From positions 1 to 8,187 of the forward strand of contig JACNLR010000078.1 in NCBI GenBank assembly GCA_014381385.1: a stretch of DNA of 8,187 nucleotides, read 5' to 3'. The DNA comes from Planctomycetota bacterium (GTDB lineage Bacteria; Planctomycetota; Phycisphaerae; Phycisphaerales; SM1A02). Positions 5,567 through 8,187 of the stretch are shown here, piece after piece (positions within the stretch are counted from its first letter, which is position 1; every line of letters starts with the position of its first letter). The notes under the pieces were generated by a model. That model made no database searches and had not been told where the DNA came from. It saw only the letters and a list, made by a program, of their open reading frames with translations. Position numbers and translations under genes: made by a program.

Positions 5567-7297
5567 TTAAACGCGGAAAATAGCGCCCATCTTTTTGCCC
5601 ATTAAAACACTTGCACCTATTAAAGTAACTGCCAAAAGAGCCATGCCCCAAACACCCATTGCACTCGCTATGTACGGACCATCGCCAAGACGCTCAAAAA
5701 GCGTATAAATAGCCTTTGTTATTGGATAATGCGATTCGCGCTGTGCCAAGATAAGGGAGTCAGACACTTCAAGCATGGCAAAACTAAATGCGAGAAGACC
5801 GCCAGCAATCAAATTCGCCATGATGAGTGGAATAATTATGGTCCGAACTGCTCGAATTCGACCCGCACCAAGATTCATCGCAGCTTCTTCTAACTCACCG
5901 CTGGTTTGTTCAAGACCCGCAACAGTTGATCGCACTACGTATGGAAGTCGCCGCACTCCGTAGGCAATCACGAGCAACAACATCGGGTTCGGATTTGCGC
6001 CAAGCACATCGATCCATCCTTCAAGTGGATCACCCTCGCCAAATGGCCATCGCAATGTCATCGCAACATACCCAAATGCCATGACTAGCCCCGGCACAGC
6101 AAGTGGAAGCATCGACAAGGCATCAAGCAAAGAACGTCCTTTAATCTTCGTACGTACGATAATGTAACCGATCAATATTCCAATAAACATATCCATTACA
6201 ACCGCAAGTGTCGAATACAGCAAACTGTTTCGTATTGAACCAACCGCAAGCTGATGGCTCAGTGCACCTTCAAAATGCTCGGTCGTCCAACTCGTTGGTA
6301 AGACAGATTTATACCAAGAACCTTCTACTGCCAAAGATGTAAATAACACAGATATATGTGGTAAAACTGCAAGGCCAATCACTGTTGTAAAGGCTGCCAT
6401 CGCGATCCAACCTTTAAGTGTTGACAGTTTTTCTGGTGCCGATTGCACAGATGCTTTGGAATACATCGCATACGCTTTTCCGCCGAAAACCATTTTTCCT
6501 AGCAGGTAAAATATTACCGCTGCAAACAACATAACCGCCGTTAACGCGTATGGTTCTTGCGATGTATTCATCTCTTTTATACCGTTAAAGATTTGCACGG
6601 GAGTTACGACTTGGTAGTCAAACATCAGCGGCGTGCCAAGTTCAGTAAATGACCAGATAAATACAATCGTTGCTCCTGCAAAAAGTCCGGGGCGAATCAA
6701 CGGGAGTACGATTTGCCTAAACTTTTGCCATGGCGTTGCCCCCATGTTCTCTGCAGCCTCTTCAAGAGCGGGGTCAAGATTCGCTAGAGCTGCTGTGGCG
6801 TTTAGGTATAAAATTGGATAGAGGTGCAGGGCTTCGATAAAGACTATCGCCCAGAACCCACCGTTACCGACGAAGTCGTACCCCTCAGAAAAAAGACCCA
6901 CGTCGACCAATAACGTGTTGATTGCTCCGTATTTACCAAGAAGGTGGTGCAAACCAATTGCGCCAACAAACGGCGGAAGGATGAGGGGAACGAGAACAAG
7001 GGCTGAGAAAACACCCTTGAACGGAAACGTATATTTCGCAGCCAGCGTTGCAAGGGGGAGCGCAATAATAATACAGACGAGCGTGGTTCCAACTGCGATT
7101 CCGAGGGCGTTTAGGAACCCATCAAACAAAACTGGGTCGTTAAATACCGTCAAAATGTGATGGAGTGTAAAGCCGCCATCCCGACCCTCGAAACCACCCT
7201 GCACCGTCAACCAAATTGGATACAGCAGAAATGCTGCAAAAAACGCAAACAACCCTACCATTATCGCTCTGGGCGCATATTTCCTTTTCCTCATCAC
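5567..7297 (-). CDS. Fused ferric-iron-type ABC transporter permease
   Basis: A 576-residue inner-membrane permease with two binding-protein-dependent transport (BPD_transp_1) domains fused in tandem, about 12 membrane segments. This architecture is typical of the FbpB/SfuB group, which moves Fe3+ (some relatives move other small solutes) released by a periplasmic binding protein. Each half has the EAA loop that docks on the ATPase: EEAAENMGATPWQKFRQIVLP (179-199) and EEAAMNLGAGRIRAVRTIIIP (470-490). The N-terminus MMRKRKYAPRAIMVGLFAFF is a basic cytoplasmic start before TM1. The reading frame opens with GTG 7297 followed at once by ATG 7294; AAGG (7307-7310) is 9 nt before the GTG and 12 before the ATG, favouring GTG on spacing. 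Half of that AAGG belongs to the neighbouring inverted repeat. No binding protein or ATPase gene is adjacent, and repeats lie against both ends. Substrate is inferred from family only. Confidence 0.92.
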   Translation of the reverse strand: MMRKRKYAPRAIMVGLFAFFAAFLLYPIWLTVQGGFEGRDGGFTLHHILTVFNDPVLFDGFLNALGIAVGTTLVCIIIALPLATLAAKYTFPFKGVFSALVLVPLILPPFVGAIGLHHLLGKYGAINTLLVDVGLFSEGYDFVGNGGFWAIVFIEALHLYPILYLNATAALANLDPALEEAAENMGATPWQKFRQIVLPLIRPGLFAGATIVFIWSFTELGTPLMFDYQVVTPVQIFNGIKEMNTSQEPYALTAVMLFAAVIFYLLGKMVFGGKAYAMYSKASVQSAPEKLSTLKGWIAMAAFTTVIGLAVLPHISVLFTSLAVEGSWYKSVLPTSWTTEHFEGALSHQLAVGSIRNSLLYSTLAVVMDMFIGILIGYIIVRTKIKGRSLLDALSMLPLAVPGLVMAFGYVAMTLRWPFGEGDPLEGWIDVLGANPNPMLLLVIAYGVRRLPYVVRSTVAGLEQTSGELEEAAMNLGAGRIRAVRTIIIPLIMANLIAGGLLAFSFAMLEVSDSLILAQRESHYPITKAIYTLFERLGDGPYIASAMGVWGMALLAVTLIGASVLMGKKMGAIFRV

Positions 7298-7308
7298 CGC
7301 AGTGTACC

Positions 7309-7373
7309 TTGGGGTCAGACTCCTTTGGGGTCAGACTCCTTTGGAGTCTGACCCCAAAGGAGTCTGACCCCAA
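7309..7373. repeat. Perfect 31-bp inverted repeat made of four repeat cores
   Basis: The left arm (7309-7339) has two cores in the + orientation (TTGGGGTCAGACTCC, then again after TTT); the right arm (7343-7373) has two cores in the opposite orientation. The arms are exact reverse complements with a TTT loop at 7340-7342, so single-stranded DNA or RNA could form a long, very stable hairpin. It is the same core as the array at 5451-5552. It ends 11 bp before the permease GTG start and about 94 bp before the transposase ATG at 7468. No U-run follows in either direction, so an ordinary terminator role is not supported. Paired, inverted REP-like units of this sort are typical of what RAYT proteins bind. 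Confidence 0.93.
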
Positions 7374-7467
7374 AGTGTTATAAAGCCGAGGTTCTGCGGA
7401 AAAGCAGTGTTATAGAAAAACCGCAGTTTATTGAGTAGTCACGTAAAACTTGTATATGTTGTTGGGC
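7374..7467. other. Leader between hairpin and transposase, with a 9-bp direct repeat
   Basis: This short gap holds the 9-mer AGTGTTATA twice (7374-7382 and 7406-7414), 32 bp apart. On the minus strand each contains TATAAC, a fair -10 box facing the permease, though no good -35 is visible. A short inverted repeat CTGCGG (7394-7399) / CCGCAG (7421-7426) lies between and beyond them. On the plus strand TTGAGT (7431-7436) and TATATG (7453-7458) at 16-bp spacing are a possible promoter for the transposase; it would start the transcript only a few bases before ATG 7468. All of these are weak matches. Confidence 0.3.
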
Positions 7468-8070
7468 ATGGCGCGTCCAAACAGAATTTTTGAAGATAAT
7501 CACTACTACCATCTTGTAAATCGAGGTGTCGATAAACGCAGAACCTTTGACGATACAGAAGATTACACAGAGTTCATCAATTTGTTAGAAAAAGGCTGTG
7601 TTCGCTACAAAATGAATGTGATTGCATTCTCGCTCATGCCAAATCACTACCACATTTTGGTACAAATAAAACCTGGCGATAACGTTAGCGCATGTATACA
7701 GTGGGTTACCGGTGAGTACGCAAAATACTACAACCGGAAAAATGGTAGAACTGGGCACCTATGGCAAGGAAGATTTTTCTCGAAAGAAGTTCCGGAAGGG
7801 CGTGAACTCGGTTCAACTTGGAGATATGTCGAACAAAATGCCTATAGAGCAAACCTTGTTGCTAAATCAGAACATTGGAAGTGGGGCTCTGCTTACATAA
7901 GAGCAAATAATGTTTCAAAACCACGGGTTATAGAACCTTCATGGTGGGGAAGAGTTGAATTAAAAAGATGGTGGTCAAATGAACCTCTTAACCAAGAAAC
8001 TGTCGTAAAAATACGAAGGCGTGTTCAACGCAAAAAACTCGACATGCATAAAGAAAAACAAATTGAGTAA
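7468..8070 (+). CDS. REP-associated tyrosine transposase (RAYT, Y1/HUH family)
   Basis: A 200-residue protein of the RAYT branch of the IS200/IS605 Y1 transposase superfamily: single-strand DNA nucleases that cut and join at REP-like hairpins. From ATG 7468 it opens MARPNRIFEDNHYYHLVNRG, the usual RAYT start. The HUH metal motif is MPNHYHILV (His60-Tyr61-His62). A conserved basic stretch follows, NRKNGRTGHLWQGRFF (89-104), and the C-terminal helix WRYVEQNAYRANLV carries the candidate catalytic Tyr120, aligning with E. coli TnpA-REP Tyr115. The tail (about 150-200) is Trp- and Lys/Arg-rich and could bind nucleic acid. The frame is open from TTG 7450, and ATG 7456 is also possible, but the family start favours 7468; no Shine-Dalgarno is visible. 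All key residues are present, so it may be active. Repeats at 7309-7373 and 5451-5552 are its likely substrates. Confidence 0.92.
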   Translation: MARPNRIFEDNHYYHLVNRGVDKRRTFDDTEDYTEFINLLEKGCVRYKMNVIAFSLMPNHYHILVQIKPGDNVSACIQWVTGEYAKYYNRKNGRTGHLWQGRFFSKEVPEGRELGSTWRYVEQNAYRANLVAKSEHWKWGSAYIRANNVSKPRVIEPSWWGRVELKRWWSNEPLNQETVVKIRRRVQRKKLDMHKEKQIE

Positions 8071-8080
8071 ACTGATATTT

Positions 8081-8187
8081 TTACCAGTAGGAAATTAACA
8101 GAATTAAGTCAGTAACATCAACCTTACCATCCACGTCTACGCCTTCAATACCACCACCCGAAACACCCCTAGCAACAATGAGCAACA
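8081..8187 (-). CDS. C-terminal end of a protein with a dockerin-like tail (partial)
   Basis: The last 34 codons of a minus-strand gene that enters from the right edge and stops at TAA 8081-8083. The visible residues end in a Gly-rich linker (RGVSGGGIEG) followed by GVDVDGKVDVTDLILLISYW. This is one dockerin type I/EF-hand-like calcium loop: Asp occupies loop positions 3, 5, 9 and 12, while position 1 is Gly instead of the usual Asp. A hydrophobic helix and a final aromatic residue follow. Planctomycetes, especially Phycisphaerae, carry such single-loop tails on many secreted or surface proteins, usually as GDVNGDGVVDVxDLL ending in W. The role of the tail is not settled. The main body of the protein lies outside the window. 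Its stop faces the transposase stop across 10 bp. Confidence 0.72.
   Translation of the reverse strand, partial: LLIVARGVSGGGIEGVDVDGKVDVTDLILLISYW

Noticed and set aside
5420..5605. Plus-strand open frame of 61 codons across the tandem array
   Set aside because: It encodes repeated GSDSTGVRL-type peptides only because the DNA repeat lacks stops in that frame; there is no ribosome site and it runs into the permease gene antisense.
7140..7373. Minus-strand open frame of 77 codons through the inverted repeat
   Set aside because: It begins in the repeat (GSDSFGVRL peptide again) and overlaps the start of the permease in another frame; a repeat artefact.
7309..7373. Intrinsic transcription terminator
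   Set aside because: The stem is strong, but no T-run follows on either strand, and it is the same core as the tandem array, pointing to a repeat element.

Overview
The window looks like a chromosomal segment of a planctomycete, most likely a Phycisphaerae-type relative. The main reason is the partial gene at the right edge: it ends in a dockerin/EF-hand-like C-terminus of the form GVDVDGKVDVTD followed by a hydrophobic stretch and a final Trp, a tail very common on planctomycete surface and secreted proteins. The housekeeping genes fit this but do not prove it. The taxonomic call is an inference from family knowledge; no database was searched.

Layout, left to right. Positions 1-206 hold the N-terminus of a small lipoprotein gene on the minus strand, cut by the window edge. 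Positions 271-5402 are a minus-strand block read from right to left: nuoD, nuoE, a 66-residue uncharacterised gene, nuoF, then ybeY and a CBS-domain membrane protein of the CorC/HlyC (CNNM) family. Junctions are tight (9 bp nuoD-nuoE, ATGA overlaps nuoE-small gene and ybeY-CorC family gene, 42 bp nuoF-ybeY), so this may be one or two transcripts. NuoD, NuoE and NuoF are parts of the peripheral arm of respiratory complex I; no other complex I subunit lies in the window. YbeY (rRNA maturation RNase) next to a CorC-type protein recalls the ybeZ-ybeY-ybeX arrangement of other bacteria.

Positions 5451-7373 are the unusual part. A single 12-TM fused permease gene of the ferric-iron ABC type lies between two clusters of the same short repeat, core TGGGGTCAGACTCC. 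On the left is an array of seven units, 14 bp after the permease stop codon. On the right is a perfect 31-bp inverted repeat with a 3-bp loop, 11 bp upstream of the permease start codon. The permease has neither its binding protein nor its ATPase beside it.

To the right of the inverted repeat, on the plus strand, is a REP-associated tyrosine transposase (RAYT, an HUH/Y1 family protein) with its HYH motif and candidate catalytic Tyr intact. The simplest reading is that the RAYT is the housekeeping enzyme for the GGGGTCAGACTCC repeats and that this locus is a RAYT/repeat neighbourhood inserted around the permease. The RAYT stop codon lies only 10 bp from the stop codon of the convergent dockerin-tailed gene.

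No rRNA, tRNA, CRISPR array or convincing intrinsic terminator was seen. No stretch longer than 300 bases lacks a gene.
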